Below, in pieces: positions 3,847-5,128 of a DNA stretch of 5,128 bases. A program made the translations under genes and the position numbers. The stretch comes from Acidimicrobiales bacterium (GTDB lineage Bacteria; Actinomycetota; Acidimicrobiia; Acidimicrobiales; JABEUL01). The stretch's first letter is position 1; each line of letters starts with the position of its first letter. The stretch covers positions 1 through 5,128 of the forward strand of contig DAIDJA010000146.1 of NCBI GenBank assembly GCA_027451605.1. Direction: 5' to 3'. Below the pieces are notes generated by a model. The model was given only the letters and a program-made list of their open reading frames with translations. It was not told where the DNA came from and did no database searches.

Positions 3847-5128
3847 GAATATATGGAAACTATTTACAAGATAGATCAATCACATTTTCTTAACAGGGAA
3901 GTTTCCTGGTTGCGGTTTGCCGAAAGACTGCTGGATCTGGCCGAAGATACCAATCTGCCCTTAATGGAAAGAGTGAAGTTTTTGGCCATCTATGGATCCG
4001 GTATGGATGAATTCTTTCAGGTTAGGGTTGCGGGTCTATATGACCAATTGGAAGCAGATATCAGGGCTCGATCTACCGATGGATTGACACCTCTGGAACA
4101 GATTAAATTAATCAGAGAATTAACACTCGAACAAAATGAAAGAGTTGACAATGTCTATGTCAACTCGTTGCTTCCGTCGCTTTATGAAGCCGGTATTCAA
4201 ATAGCGGATTTCTCAGACCTCGACTCAAAAGACAGAGAATATTTGGATAACTTATTTGTCACCAAAATTGCTCCCGTATTAACGCCACTTGCAGTTGACC
4301 CAAGCCATCCCTTTCCATATCTTTCCAATCTTTCATTAAATCTCGCGATTATCGTTGCCGATCCCGTAACAGGATCCCAACGATTTGCGAGGGTAAAGGT
4401 ACCTCAGGAGGTTTTGGAGAGATTTGTCCTTCTTCCCGACAAGAATCGGTTTATTGCAATGGAACAGGTTATAGCGGCACACCTGCCTGAGTTATTTTCC
4501 GACATCGCCGTGCTTTCACATTTCACCTTTAGGGTAACCAGAAACGCAGACCTTACCCTGGTCGAAGAAGAGGCCGATGATCTTCTCGAAGCCGTCGAGA
4601 TGGAACTACGGCGTAGAAGATTCGGACGTGCTGTTAAATTGGAACTGCAGGACGGTACTACCGACTACATAAGAGATTTTCTGATAAAAGAGTTAGAGCT
4701 TTCCGCAGAAGACGTCTATTACTCAAAGTCATTGCTTGACCTAAATTCATTGATGGCAGTTTATTCAATTGATAGGCCCGATTTACACCAAAAACCTTTT
4801 AAGTCGGTTCCTTCAGCTGATTTGATCGGCAAACATAACAATGCTCACGAGTTTTTTAAAGCGATCAAGTCAAAAAATATTCTGGTTCAGCACCCGTATG
4901 AGTCTTTTACGACGTCGGTTACAGCAATGGTGGAACGTGCTGCCACTGATCCAAAAGTGCTTGCAATTAAGCAGACCCTATACCGAACCTCGGGAGATTC
5001 GCCAATCGTAAGATCACTCATAAAGGCCGCAGAAAACGGAAAACAGGTGGCAGTACTTATAGAACTCAAAGCAAGGTTTGATGAACAGGCAAATATTGAA
5101 TGGGCCAAGGTAATGGAACGAGCCGGAG
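3835..5128 (+). CDS. ppk1: polyphosphate kinase 1, N-terminal 431 residues (cut by window edge)
   Basis: Ppk1 reversibly transfers the terminal phosphate of ATP to inorganic polyphosphate. The visible part covers the N-terminal domain (LNREVSWLRFAERLLDLAED near residues 19-38; FLAIYGSGMDEFFQVRVAGL near 49-68), the head domain and the start of the first catalytic domain. The two arginines that coordinate Mg in the E. coli enzyme (R375, R405) are present as R384 (LAIKQTLYRTSGDSPI) and R414 (ELKARFDEQANIEWAK). The phosphorylated histidine (E. coli H435) would lie about 30 residues further, just past the edge. Family length is about 690-740 residues. Residue 56 is Gly where E. coli has the ATP-contacting N45. 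ATG 3835 follows a stop codon directly; ATG 3853 (MET IYKIDQ) is an equally good start, and neither has a Shine-Dalgarno sequence. Confidence 0.95.
   Translation, partial: MTSLEYMETIYKIDQSHFLNREVSWLRFAERLLDLAEDTNLPLMERVKFLAIYGSGMDEFFQVRVAGLYDQLEADIRARSTDGLTPLEQIKLIRELTLEQNERVDNVYVNSLLPSLYEAGIQIADFSDLDSKDREYLDNLFVTKIAPVLTPLAVDPSHPFPYLSNLSLNLAIIVADPVTGSQRFARVKVPQEVLERFVLLPDKNRFIAMEQVIAAHLPELFSDIAVLSHFTFRVTRNADLTLVEEEADDLLEAVEMELRRRRFGRAVKLELQDGTTDYIRDFLIKELELSAEDVYYSKSLLDLNSLMAVYSIDRPDLHQKPFKSVPSADLIGKHNNAHEFFKAIKSKNILVQHPYESFTTSVTAMVERAATDPKVLAIKQTLYRTSGDSPIVRSLIKAAENGKQVAVLIELKARFDEQANIEWAKVMERAG

Noticed and set aside
4887..5108. Minus-strand open frame of 73 codons opposite ppk
   Set aside because: Antisense shadow of the conserved Ppk1 catalytic region.

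Overview
The window joins two kinds of DNA. The right half (about 2418-5128) is ordinary chromosomal backbone. It holds a 457-residue FtsW/RodA/SpoVE-family peptidoglycan polymerase on the minus strand and, diverging from it, the first 431 codons of a polyphosphate kinase (ppk1) that runs off the right edge. The long multi-helix RodA, with an 'IAKL..TIFFASYFVEKRELL' stretch, and the 'LNREVSWL' start of the kinase look most like Actinomycetota, possibly an uncultured acidimicrobial lineage of moderate to low G+C. This assignment is inference from family memory; there is no marker RNA in the window.

The left half (1 to about 2060) is accessory DNA made almost only of toxin-antitoxin (TA) genes. 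From left to right it holds: a VapB-type ribbon-helix-helix antitoxin start (minus, cut by the edge); a BrnT-like toxin followed directly by a CopG-family antitoxin (minus); and a Phd-like antitoxin followed by a PIN-domain VapC toxin (plus). No integrase, transposase or CRISPR array is present.

The most interesting structure is what lies between the TA modules. Three plus-strand stretches resemble parts of an initiator-type tRNA-Met (CAT anticodon): 242-285 (anticodon loop to acceptor 3' end), 1083-1106 (anticodon arm plus variable loop only) and 2011-2055 (same extent as the first, decayed mainly by transitions). They are all in the same orientation and bracket each complete TA operon, giving fragment / TA / fragment / TA / fragment. 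This is what repeated integration at a tRNA gene would leave behind, with att-like tRNA 3' ends accreting around small cargo modules. The intact tRNA and any integrase must lie outside the window.

Both complete TA operons have a palindrome at the expected place for autoregulation: a near-perfect 32-bp palindrome just upstream of the BrnT-like toxin start, and smaller inverted repeats inside a good sigma70-type promoter upstream of the Phd-like gene. The region 2056-2417, between island and backbone, has no recognisable gene but several small hairpins. The rodA-ppk divergent gap is very short and carries an 8-bp inverted repeat. The kinase has Gly where the E. coli enzyme has its ATP-contacting Asn45.
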